Shown: piece after piece, positions 1 to 10,087 of the stretch | Numbering within the stretch: position 1 is the stretch's first letter | Layout: every line of letters begins with the position of its first letter | From: Gnomoniopsis sp. IMI 355080 | Taxonomy: Eukaryota; Ascomycota; Sordariomycetes; Diaporthales; Gnomoniaceae | Direction: 5' to 3' | Length of the DNA: 30,404 nt | Assembly (NCBI GenBank): GCA_027946555.1 | Contig: JAPEVC010000321.1 | Span: 1-30,404, forward strand | Made by a program: the position numbers and the translations under genes | The notes under the pieces: model-generated | Seen by the model: only the letters and a program-made list of their open reading frames with translations | Told to the model about the DNA's origin: nothing | Database searches by the model: none

Positions 1-775
1 GGTTAGGGGGGAGGGGTGGAGGGGGTGTCACGCACGGAATAAAGAAAAAAAACGAAACCAAGAGCAACAGCTGTTCTATTCCGGCCCTTGTTTCTTGGAA
101 TACGGGAGGATGAGATTCTATGGGAAAGCAATGTATTTTTTGTTAATCCTGCCTACTCAATTTCTAGAAAGTCGAAAGCAAATAAGCAAGAGGTGCTGAG
201 AGATGCCACGCAGCGGGCAAGAGACCAGTCTGGAACTTCCCTTTCCTACATAGGTAGTTCACTATGTGAACCCCCCCTTCCCCCAACAGCAGGCTTGCAA
301 GGTTCCGGGCGGCATCCACGACAAGCTATGTTCAATTCAGGTGGGCACGGCTATATTCCAGGTTTTCTTAAATGGGCACGGCTTGGAGGACTGGGCAGGT
401 GGGCAGGTGGCCGGTCGCTGCTCCTTCTCAGCACGACCTTGGATTGCTGCGCTGCGCTGCGCTACACGGTACAGACTACCGTAGTAGACGCGGGCAGAGC
501 GGGTGAACGGGCACTTGGCCGAATCCAATCTGGTCGGAAGCTAAAAGCTGGCCAACGTAGCGATGATGATCCCTTTCTCCACTGCATGTCTGCATATGTA
601 TACATTCGTTCGTTCGCAAGCACCTGGGCCTGGCTTGCCAGCTTGCCAACTTACCCGCTTGCCTAGGAACACCTACTGCATTCTCAACCAACCCAAGATC
701 TGCCTTGTGCGTTTTGTTTAGTGGCATCTCGGTTTGGGGGGCGGATGTTTGAGGATCATATGCTACGCCATTGTA

Positions 776-833
776 ATGCCATGCTATGCCCTGCCATGCC
801 ATGCCACCATGCCAACATGCCAACATGCCACCA
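776..833 (+). repeat. degenerate ATGCC/CCATGCCAA short tandem repeat
   Basis: The pentamer ATGCC recurs about eight times in under 60 bases, first as ATGCC/ATGCT units and then as a 9-10 base spaced form (CCATGCCAA). The copies are imperfect, as in an old microsatellite. It lies outside any supported gene. Confidence 0.6.
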
Positions 834-2589
834 GTTGGTAGTAGGGAGCCTGTCTGCCTGTCTTATCTCGAAGGCGACACCGTATTCGTCCCCCATGCAG
901 CAGATTAGGTACACACAATACAACCCTTGACGCTGACGCTTACCCAGACCCCCGAACCCACCCAAGCGACGGGGGTTCGATGCCACAGACCATGAAATGA
1001 TTGACACCTGATACAGGACAGCCCGGTTTACTGTTGGCAATGGCATTGGCTCTGGCCTGCCACGAAATTCGAAATGACGGAATTCGTGTTTTCATTCCAA
1101 ACACACAACCTGACAGCCCATCCAAACACAGCCACAACGCAGACAAACAATTCCTCATCCTGCCGGTCCTGTCAGGCCCTGCCCAGCCGTGTCCCTCATC
1201 AGCTCATCTTTCTCCTCCTCATCTTCAGGTCTCGGTTCACGTCAAAGCTGCTTTGCTCGCATAAAACAAACCTATCATGGGCCTAGTCCAAAACCAACTC
1301 ATTCGCCAGTCCACACTAGTCGTTCACAGCAGCGCATAACAACAACCCGGTCCCCGGCTCCTTCGCTCCTCTTGCTTTGAATCCATCCTTGCTGTTGCCG
1401 CTATCGGGTCATCGAAGCTCTCGAGTCCTCTGCCGACAATTCTGTCTCAGAGAGTCAGACATGAACGACCCGATCGCCAGACAAAGCCAGGCGACTCAGC
1501 TCGTCCAGCTCCAGGACGGCTTCCCGGAACTCGCTTTGTCGTTTGAAGCTGTCTGACTGACTACTGCGCGCTTGGGTCATTTCATGTCTTGCCGACCGTG
1601 AAGCCGAATTGAGTTCCAACCATCTGCCAGTAAGGAATGTATATGTTCATCTCGTACGCGTGGACGAGCTCAGCAAGCCATCGAGCTACCAAATTGGTCA
1701 CGTTCCATTTTATCAGAAGCTTGAACAAGGTAATAATGTTTTCTGGTACTCGCGTCCGCGCGCGCGTGTCTGTGTGTTCCTGATCAAAGTTATGGTTCTT
1801 ACGTGATGGAAGGCGGTGAACAGGACTGCAAGGGACCAGCCTACCGGAGGTAGAAGCTGACCTTGTTCATCGTTCTCGGAGTTTATACGTACCATCCCCT
1901 CTCTCAATTGGGATGATTTTCTCGTACGATACCTTATTCTGCGGTGAAGAGTGTTTCGTAGATTCCTTTACTTGGGTCTAGTTGCTAGGACAGGGCTTTT
2001 TCTCCGGGCATCACATGTAATGTTGTTCGCTGCGTTACCCAGGTGGCAACTTGGCGAACAGGCCGTGAGTTCAATCTCGACTTCTTTTGCGCCCGGCTTG
2101 CTGAGAAGCTGAATACGACAGCCGGGGATAGGGTTTGTCGCTGAGGAGTGAGCATTTCATGACTTTATTGTCTTGCTTATGATAGTCAATATTGGAAATA
2201 ATGTGCCGAACTTGTCGATGACAAAGACGACAGTTGTATTCGATATCGAAACTCTATCTTAGCCGCCAGAGTCTACGACCTAAACTTAAAAATTGGAATA
2301 AAGATCTGCCCATTTACAGGCAAGTGAGGTGTTTCAACTAGGTTAGTCTACTCAACAGGATCACTGTCTTTTATCGAGGTCTCTTGCCAAAAGTTGTACG
2401 TGACCACGAGAGTCCTGTAGCCGCATCGCACGAAATCTTTCATCGTGAGTATGTCAAGTATTTCGTCTTATTCCTATCAATGATCTTCTTTAGTCTTCCC
2501 GGTTACGCCGGAGACCAGCAAATCTGCCTGACTGCTGTGTTTTGTCTGTCCGAGCGCATTTTCGGTCCCGCCAGCGCATCAACAGAAAC

Positions 2590-2727
2590 ATGACTTCTTC
2601 GAGCCCTCGACGGCCAGTCCCGAAAGCTTCAGATGCACTCACAGGGTCCGGCGGAAGCTTGTCTCAGCCCTCTGTGCACATCTGGTCTCGAATGTTATGT
2701 GAATGTGCCAACAAAACTGTGTCTTGA
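2590..2727 (+). CDS. possible short ORF of 45 codons, unrecognised
   Basis: A short frame opens with ATG in a good fungal start context (GAAACATGAC) and encodes a Ser/Pro-rich start followed by two cysteines close together near the end. It is preceded by an intron-like interval (GTGAGT at 2445 to TTTAG at 2493), which would make it a short ORF behind a spliced leader. It has no recognisable domain and stops about 110 bases before the convergent gene's stop codon. It may be the first exon of something I cannot extend, or chance. No function is proposed. Confidence 0.15.
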   Translation: MTSSSPRRPVPKASDALTGSGGSLSQPSVHIWSRMLCECANKTVS

Positions 2728-2835
2728 ACTGCCTTAACAACCCCTTTGCAAATTCAATCCATATTGTCCAGGTCTTATACTCGAGAAAAGCCTCTTTGTA
2801 GTAACGTCCCTTAACTCTTCATATTCTACACTGCC

Positions 2836-5718
2836 TCATCTGTACGTGTCTCGCGGCACGCTATCGATGTAGGTCACTCCATCATCCTCGCCCCGGACCG
2901 GCTCTCTGTACGCCGGTCGGATCGCGTACTCAGGATGAGCCTCGTACTCAGGCCATTGTTGCACGTACTGCGGCTGATGGAGAGGAGGCGGAGGAGGAGC
3001 CATAGGCCGCACACTATATGATCGTGGCGGAGGCATTGCCTGCGCGTCTAAAGGGATCGGCGCACCATATTCACCAGGAGTCGGCTCGGGCCGGACGCTC
3101 GACATTCGCACGACGTCCGGTCTGGCAGAGGGTTCGGGCCGCACGGTTGTAGAACGAACGACATAATCCCGATGCGGCTGACCTCCCAAGGCCGGCCGTG
3201 GGTCTCGTACCTCGTAATAGCCGCCAACAGGGCGGCCGGGTGGCTGGGAAGGGTAGTCTCGCTCACGATAATACCGATACTCTGGCGGATATTCTGATCG
3301 CGCCACCACGCGTCGTGTAGTGGTATAACCTGCCGGAGAATATCCCGTTGGTGAGGCAGGAGTGCGGTATACCACTTCTTCATCGTAACGGCTTGATCCA
3401 GGCATGACAGATGTTGCACGAGGCGGAGGCGCTCGTTCGTAGACAACCTCAGGCTCACCGTGAACACTAGCAGGAGCAACAGAGCGCCGTACAATCCTCG
3501 AACTTGCTCTGGAGGGATCATGATAGTCCTCGCGATCACCGTAAACTGGCCGAGGGGCAACGGAACGTCGGATGATCACCGGCTCTTGCCTTGAGGGTGG
3601 CTCAATGTACTCACGACCAAACTCGTCGACCACGATCCTAGTAGGAAGCTGTGGAGGACCCATGACACCCGGTGCACGCTCTTCCACCAGAACGGGTGAG
3701 CGAGATCGATCACGATCAGCAGCTGGTCGTATGATAGTACGTGGTAGATCTCGAGAATCGTAGTATGGGTAGGATCGGTCAACTGCAGCACGCGAGACCG
3801 ACCTAAATGTCCTCACCTCAGCTGGTGGGTACGGCTGTGCACCAGGCGAAGCACGTCGTATGTAACGAACGGTTTCAATAGGACGGAGCTCCTCATGATA
3901 ATCTCGTTCATATCTGGGGGATTCTGTGACAATGACAGGCCGGGGATATTGTTGCACATGGGATTCAGCTGGGTTGCCGTAAGCAGGACCGTGGTCATCT
4001 CGATAGACTCGAGAAGGATAACTAGACAGGTGAGTGCTCTCCACGACTTCCTCATAACGGGGCTCATCAGAGGACTGCTCCTGTCTTGCTTGTTGCGCCG
4101 ACCTAATGCGTTTGTTGGGCTGTCTAGGATACTGCGGAGCAGTTACGGGTGATGGCGACCGAGGCTCAGGCTTGATATACGGGACAGGCGCGTTGTTAGC
4201 GGCCATGCGGTCTGCCTTCCTCTTCTTGTTCTTCTTGCTCTTCTTATTTGCCTTGCCTTGCGGGGAACTATCAGGGCTGGAGCCATTAGAATGGCCGGCT
4301 CTAAGCGCCGCAACCTGTGCAGACGTTGCCGGAGCCGGTGGTGCATCTTGTTGGGGCACTGGAGGCTGACGAGAAGTCGCTAATGGAGAAACATGAGCGG
4401 GCTGAGGAGCAATAGGGGAGAGGTTATGAGCACGCAGGATTGGGGACTGGCGGCGGCCAAAAGCCTGCTCAATCATCTGGCGGCTGACAGACTGGAGGCG
4501 ACTCTGAACAGATGGTTGACCTCCAACAGCCAATCCAGAATCCCTTGAGCTGCTTCCCTCCCGACTTTCTTGAGACGAGATCACCTCCATGGGCACTCCA
4601 GTGGCCTCTTGTACAGGATTGAATCCACCAAAACTATTATGCCCGCTCGAGGGAGCTGCGTTTATGTGTTTGTTGTAGGCAGGCGCGTGCGCAAAAGGGT
4701 TCAGAGGCTCTTGTCGAGTGGTAGTCGGATACGTAGCTGCGAAGGAGTTTGTGGCAGAGGGTGTCATAGCTACCACAGGTGCTTGACCAGGCACTGGACT
4801 CGCATCCATGACCATTGGAGGTTCGTAGGGAGAGTCTTCGCGTTCTTGCGCGGCCTCGGGGTTCCCAGCACTGGGAATGCGTTGCTCAAGGTGTGACTCG
4901 GGGGTATCGTGTTTGCTCGAGTAGAACGTGTCGTTTGAATCGCTGTCGGAGCCGCTTTGATTAGTTGCTAGATTTGCATCAGTCTGTGGTGGAGCAGATG
5001 ATTGAGCCAGCTGCAGAGCTTTCATTAGGACCGCAGCGAGGTCGAATTCAACAGGTGCTTCGACAGCATGGGCAGCTTTTGTAGCGGTGCGATGCTGCTG
5101 GAGCTGGTCTGCCAGAGCGCGTTCAAGCCGCTGTCTCTGGAGCTGAAGCTCTGCCTTAATGAGGTCTTCAGACTTGGTCAGTAGCACGGGGTCGAACTGC
5201 GCGTTTGTTGAGCTTTCGACAGGACGCTTTCCAGCATCGGCTTTTGGACCAGTGGGGATACCAGTCATGGAGCTCGAGACAGAAGCGGACTCGAGTCCTG
5301 GAGGGTGCGTAGCACTTGCGCGGTTTGCAGGCGCAGAGTGTTGCGCGTTCGCGGCAAAGGAACGAAGATTGGCTGCGACCTGTGATCCTGACCCATTTGT
5401 CGGTATCGTGGCATTCGCGCTCGAGAGTTTGGGGCCCTTTGGTGGGGGTTTCCCTAGCAACTGGCCAGACGACACTGTTGTCGACACAGGTGCAAATGCC
5501 AGGCTTCGAGACTCATTGCTTTGTTTAGGGGCAAACAGATGTGCAGGCGCCTTGATCCTCGGGTGTGATCCAGACAGCACTTCATCTCGAAACCTCAGAA
5601 TCCGCTCACACTCCTCTATCTTGCGTTTCTCCTCCTCCAACAAGGAGTTTGATATTCCACCAGGTGCCATGGCAGGCACCTGCGTTGACTGCAAGGCTGC
5701 AACTGGGCCTTCAGCCAT
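2836..5718 (-). CDS. large disordered protein of unknown function, probably nuclear
   Basis: A single uninterrupted 960-codon frame from ATG at 5718 to TGA at 2836. I do not recognise a catalytic domain. Visible parts: a charged helix at residues 26-48 and another Gln/Arg/Leu-rich helix at about 179-213, both likely coiled coil; a dense Lys/Arg cluster at about 487-507 that looks like a nuclear localisation signal; and a C-terminal half rich in Arg, Tyr, Pro and Ser. In that half, degenerate copies of an RRSVAP or VRPEP motif recur, and one segment at about 690-706 reads RIVVDEFGREYIEPP, more ordered than its surroundings. Most of the protein is low complexity, so it is probably intrinsically disordered. 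An RNA- or chromatin-associated scaffold is possible but unproven. It runs convergently to nothing on its 3' side and divergently from the nucleotidase gene. Confidence 0.85.
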   Translation of the reverse strand: MAEGPVAALQSTQVPAMAPGGISNSLLEEEKRKIEECERILRFRDEVLSGSHPRIKAPAHLFAPKQSNESRSLAFAPVSTTVSSGQLLGKPPPKGPKLSSANATIPTNGSGSQVAANLRSFAANAQHSAPANRASATHPPGLESASVSSSMTGIPTGPKADAGKRPVESSTNAQFDPVLLTKSEDLIKAELQLQRQRLERALADQLQQHRTATKAAHAVEAPVEFDLAAVLMKALQLAQSSAPPQTDANLATNQSGSDSDSNDTFYSSKHDTPESHLEQRIPSAGNPEAAQEREDSPYEPPMVMDASPVPGQAPVVAMTPSATNSFAATYPTTTRQEPLNPFAHAPAYNKHINAAPSSGHNSFGGFNPVQEATGVPMEVISSQESREGSSSRDSGLAVGGQPSVQSRLQSVSRQMIEQAFGRRQSPILRAHNLSPIAPQPAHVSPLATSRQPPVPQQDAPPAPATSAQVAALRAGHSNGSSPDSSPQGKANKKSKKNKKRKADRMAANNAPVPYIKPEPRSPSPVTAPQYPRQPNKRIRSAQQARQEQSSDEPRYEEVVESTHLSSYPSRVYRDDHGPAYGNPAESHVQQYPRPVIVTESPRYERDYHEELRPIETVRYIRRASPGAQPYPPAEVRTFRSVSRAAVDRSYPYYDSRDLPRTIIRPAADRDRSRSPVLVEERAPGVMGPPQLPTRIVVDEFGREYIEPPSRQEPVIIRRSVAPRPVYGDREDYHDPSRASSRIVRRSVAPASVHGEPEVVYERAPPPRATSVMPGSSRYDEEVVYRTPASPTGYSPAGYTTTRRVVARSEYPPEYRYYRERDYPSQPPGRPVGGYYEVRDPRPALGGQPHRDYVVRSTTVRPEPSARPDVVRMSSVRPEPTPGEYGAPIPLDAQAMPPPRSYSVRPMAPPPPPLHQPQYVQQWPEYEAHPEYAIRPAYREPVRGEDDGVTYIDSVPRDTYR

Positions 5719-6584
5719 CTCGACGACAGCAGACAGTATTGTGGCTATTCTTGTCTTCCTCCACCATCAGTGAAGACGTTATATATATATGGCTTTGTTA
5801 GCAGCACACAAATCTAGATGCGATGCGGTCTCTGGCAATTGGGAGCATGTAAAAGGAGAAGACTATAGCAACAGTGTGCTTGTTGACAAGAAAGGTGGAA
5901 TCAGTGTGCTGATGCTCTGGCCGCCATCATGCGCAGGTTGCAGAAATTGGAAGTGGATGCAGTTTGCAAATCGCAAATGGAAGAACCGAGTCAGGGAGGC
6001 CTTTGATTAGATAATCATCATCCCTGTTCATCAATGTCCTCGGCTTTTGATGTCACTATTCTTATTAGTCACGACTCACTCTCTAGCATAGCATATCTCA
6101 GTTCGAACCATAGAATATTCCTTTCACCTCTATGCATTTCACATTCAAGAGGCTCATGTTTTTAGACACTACTTGGTAATCTCCTCGTCCCTTTTTTTGT
6201 GGAGAAATAAGTTTACTACTGGTACTTATACATTGAGTATATGCAACCTTGCGTGTGTCCACCGCGCGGGCGGTTGCCACTTTAACTACGTCTTTTCACT
6301 TCCAGACTTTGCATCACTAGAAGGCACCCAGAAGGTACGTAACGAGCCACGGAGTCAGTGAACTGGATTGTAATTTCTTCAAATCGAAACGTTGACAACT
6401 CCAAAGACCGGCAATATCATCCCAGGTCCTGTTCATGCTAACCGCGCGCCTGCGTCCACTTGTTGGCTTCCGACTTCCGAAATCAGCGGGCATCCGGCCT
6501 CAATCTCATTCCGCATATACTGAAACTTGGATTCGGCAATCTAACTCTTACTTCTGTGCTTCATTTCTGTCTTCTGCAAGAACC
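5719..6584. promoter_or_regulatory. divergent intergenic region between the disordered protein and the nucleotidase
   Basis: This 866-base gap holds the upstream regions of two divergently transcribed genes. A TATATATATA run lies near 5780-5790, about 65 bases upstream of the 960-codon gene. The 73-codon frame at 5789-6010 has no domain or codon signature and was not called. CT-rich sequence precedes the nucleotidase start, as is common for fungal transcription starts. Confidence 0.45.
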
Positions 6585-7482
6585 ATGGCGTCTACGGCTC
6601 CAGCTCTGGCCTCAAATGGCGGCTCACAGCCCACGAAAGTCTTCTTTTTGTAAGTGTCCTTTTTTCAGGACCAGTAAGGCAAACCTCAGACGCAGCTAAA
6701 TTTTACAATGTATTCAGTGATATCGACAACTGCCTATACCCAAAGAGCAAGTTGAATTGCCATCCTACCCCTCCATAGCCGCAAGACTAACAGCCCATCA
6801 GGCGCAAAAGTCCATGACCTCATGGCCGACCTGATAGACAAGTACTTCCAAAAGCACTTGAATCTGCCCCAGGAAGAAGCCGTCCGTCTTCACAATGAGT
6901 ACTACCAAACCTATGGGCTCGCTATTGAAGGCCTCGTTCGACACCATCAGATCGAGCCGCTTGCGTACAATGCCCAGGTCGACGACGCACTGCCATTGGA
7001 AGGTGTCATCAAACCTCGACCGGAGCTAAAGCAGTTGCTTGAAGACATTGACCGTAGCAAAGTTCGTCTGTGGCTGTTTACGAATGCATACGTCAATCAC
7101 GCCAAGCGTGTCGTTCGTTTGCTGGGCATTGAAGACAAGTTTGACGGTATAACGTATTGTGATTACTCGTCTGTGCCGTTTGTGTGCAAGCCGCACAAGG
7201 ACGCCTATGTGAAGGCAATGAAAGAGGCTGGTGCGGAGACATGGGATGACTGTTACTTTGTCGGTGAGTAATACGGAAGAGTGATAAGACCATTGCTCAC
7301 AGTCTGACCTCGCTGACGCGCACATAGATGACAGCTACAACAATTGCGTCAAGGCGCACGAGCTTGGTTGGCATACTGCCCATCTGGTCGAAGATGATGC
7401 TCCCGTTCCCAAGAGTAAAGCATCCGAGCATCAAATCAGGCATCTGGAGGATCTGAGGACAGTGTTTCCGCAATTTTTTTAA
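6585..7482 (+). CDS. pyrimidine 5'-nucleotidase, HAD superfamily (SDT1/PHM8 type)
   Basis: Four exons: 6585-6649, 6718-6746, 6802-7263 and 7328-7482, giving 711 bases and a 236-residue protein. The family removes phosphate from nucleoside monophosphates, mainly UMP and CMP, in the cytosol. HAD motif I crosses the first splice junction and reads FFFDIDNCLYPKS, the typical fungal form with the Asp nucleophile and the acid/base Asp. Motif II is LWLFTNAY. Motif IV (VDDSYNN) is created by joining exons 3 and 4. The protein ends shortly after, as in family members. Introns 1 and 3 have GTAAGT and GTGAGT donors. Intron 2 begins with GCAAGT, has a GACTAAC branch site, and is the only choice tested that keeps the frame and yields PKSAKVHDLM. 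The ATG lies in a good context (AACCATGG). The family call is strong; substrate preference is inferred. Confidence 0.93.
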
Positions 7483-8162
7483 GGCGAGACGGGGAAGGTT
7501 CAACAGAGGCAGAGGCAAAGTCGGAAGTTCCCGCAATAGACTATGGTTACAGAGGGAAACATGGTGCAGTTTATAGACGGGCGGACGAGCTTCCCAGCTA
7601 CGGAGGTGAAGGCGGGACGGGCATCACATTCAGTAGAAGATGCCTGCTTTGTAGTGCTTCAACTCAGCATTTTGATTTCCCCTAGTACGGTTTCCGACGT
7701 CGATCCGAGACGCTGCTCTCCGAGAACACTAACCGACGGCCGATATCGATCGGCTTTTCTCTCGGGCTTGAACCTCACTCCAAATCATGCCTAGATCCGC
7801 GTCCTCCACCTCGTCTAGTTGTGCTGTTGGTTGTACGGGGCCAGCACTCGGTCTTGGATTGGCTTGAGTCGCAAAGCACGCGTCTTCCCAGGAGATTGAG
7901 GCTATCGCGATCATTGGAGATAGTAGCAGCCGTAATACTATACGTTGTCAGTCTCAGCTAATATGTAACATGCTTGCTATGAAGAAAGTTCAAAGTCAAC
8001 GTTGGATCTTCAAAAATCACTACATGCTCATGCCTTATCCTCATAACGTCAGTACAAATGCTCAAATGCCCAAATCTGATGAAATCCCAGTCCCAAATAT
8101 TTTCCCTCCCATGAAGCCCAGCAACCGCAGCAATGGAGATCAACAGCCCCTAACTGGGCCAA
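7483..8162. other. convergent intergenic region, nothing recognised
   Basis: The nucleotidase and the cation channel converge here, so the 680 bases should hold the two 3' untranslated regions. Open frames are short and unlike proteins. No tRNA, repeat or hairpin stood out. Confidence 0.5.
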
Positions 8163-10039
8163 TCACTGCTGCCCCTGTTTCTCCTGCTGCAGAGCCAAGA
8201 TCATATCCATCAACTTGTCGATTTTCCCAGACAGTTCGGCAACCTTGACTTCCACATCCGTCGGCGCATCAATATCGTCATGCGCCGCATCCGTCGACCG
8301 CAACGACGGTTCCGATCGTGTCGACGCCGTCGGTTTCATCACCGCCCATGGCCGCATAGACGCGACCCTCGTCGGTGGCAACGGCGCAAAGCCCCCGCCG
8401 CTGCTCTTGGGTCTGCCGCCGCTCTGCCTGGCCGAGGACGCCGCCGACGCGGGCCGCATCTTTGTGCGGGAGACCTTTCGCCGCGGGCCGCCGTTGTTCT
8501 CCGGCCGTGGGCCTTTGAAGCCGGCGAACTCGTCCTGGGTCACCTGACCGCGGACGAGTTCGTACAGCATAATGGCGCCCACGATGGGGAAGTGCGTGGC
8601 TTTGAGGAGCACGATGCGAGCACCGCGGAAATTGTGGTTGGCTTTGGGGTACAAAAGTCGGAAAGGACGAATGATGATGAGGGCAAGAAGGTTGAACGGC
8701 GGATAAAAGTGTGTGAGCCGGTTAGATGTCGATGCTTCGAGGACATAGACGCTGTAAACGTAGAGGTACTCTTCGCGAGCATGCGAGATGACGCGTGAAA
8801 ATGAATTAGACAGCATACCTAAGAAGGTGAGTACACTATTTAGATCTTCGAAGATGTAAGGGAACTTACCGGTCAAACTGCCCATGAGCAGAATGCTGGA
8901 AAGGGTCACAAAGATGAACATGAGAGGAGGACCGAGTACCGGATCTATGTCCGACATAATGTCAAAGCCCACATAGCTCGAGCCATAAAAGATCTTGGTC
9001 AAATTCATGGCCATCTGTTGTGGTGTCTGCGAGGAGTCATTAGCAATGTAGTCATAATAAGACATAGCAGGTGGTGCACGCACGAAATGCTCACGCCCGA
9101 TAAGCGCGAAGGTCGTCAGAAACCCGAGGCTGACATTCATTAGCAAAAGGCACAGAACCTCCCTTCCGTGAAGATCCAAGAACTCACTATAGTATTACTA
9201 CCAAGACCATGAATCTTAGAAAACCCGGTCAGCGAAAGCACTCTCATATAAGAGGGGGTGCCGTCTTACTTGACGAAATCTTTGCCCATTTCCTTTAGAC
9301 ACGGAATCAAGGTTCCCCAATACTGAGATAACGACAGAATAGAACAAAGCCGAGGGACCATGAACAAGGCTTCAAGCGACAGTATATCGAATGCTTGCTC
9401 GATCAGAGCAGAATCGTGCTTTGACAGACCGACGATGCCTAGGAGAGGGGTTAGATGGACGGTGCCCCATTCAGGAGGTCTTGCTGGACTTACGCATGAT
9501 TGCGAAGACGAATCCAATGCATATCATGGTGATGTCGAACAGGTTCCAGATATCTGTCGCGTAGAAAATGGACCCGGCATCAGACCACTCGACCAGCTCG
9601 TCGTAGAAGAAGGCCGCGAACCAGATATAGAGGAGGACTTCGGGCACGCTGATCTTCGCTGGGTTCCGCTCCACAAGCACAGAATAGTACAAGAAGAGAA
9701 AGGTAATGAAGAAGATGACCTCAAAGCACTTAAGGTATCTTGGAACTCGAAGACGAGAGAAAGGATCGGCTGTTGCCTTGTCATAAAAACGAGGCCTCTT
9801 CTCCGCGTCGACCGTGAGCTCTAAAAGATCGGTGTTAGTGATGATCATATCCAGCAAAAGAAGACGACACAACGCACCGTCCCAAAATACAATGTCTCCA
9901 TCCCAAATCCCAGTGATGATCTTCTGCACAACATGTTGCGACAGGAATCGCTTGGCGTCGGCAATTGCAGCGATCTCTAAGGCGTTAAGTGCGACAAAGG
10001 GTTTCGTTGGATCGTCCTCTTTCTCATGGTCATCATCCC

Positions 10040-10087
<48 letters not shown>

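Larger units (their letters stand above)
1..2835. other. gene-poor region, no convincing coding sequence
   Basis: No open frame here has protein-like composition or a recognisable domain. The 192-codon frame at 88-666 begins at TTG, not ATG, and reads as random sequence. The stretch from about 1190 to 1440 is pyrimidine-rich like a fungal promoter or 5' leader. There is a 31-codon ATG frame at 1461, an intron-like interval at 2445-2493 and a 45-codon ATG frame at 2590-2727, but they cannot be joined into a credible protein. A non-coding or lineage-specific transcript is possible. Confidence 0.55.

Noticed and set aside
1..30. TTAGGG-containing G-rich start of the window, resembling telomeric repeat
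   Set aside because: TTAGGG occurs once with no tandem copies; the rest is an irregular G-rich run.
960..990. GGTTCGATGCC, resembling a tRNA T-arm
   Set aside because: The flanking bases do not form the 5-bp T stem and no anticodon or acceptor stem was found upstream.
5159..5773. 204-codon plus-strand open frame
   Set aside because: It lies antisense within the 960-residue gene and overlaps its start; the minus-strand frame is far longer.
5789..6010. 73-codon plus-strand frame beginning at ATG
   Set aside because: No domain, no supporting promoter or intron signals, and it sits in a promoter region beside a TATA run.
8280..8798. 172-codon Arg-rich plus-strand frame
   Set aside because: Antisense shadow of the GC-rich last exon of the channel gene.
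9130..9187. Exon extension in the channel that would read from a 9180 acceptor through to 9130
   Set aside because: It gives a hydrophilic start (EFLDLHGRE) where a membrane helix is expected; the micro-exon model restores the helix and contains good splice signals.
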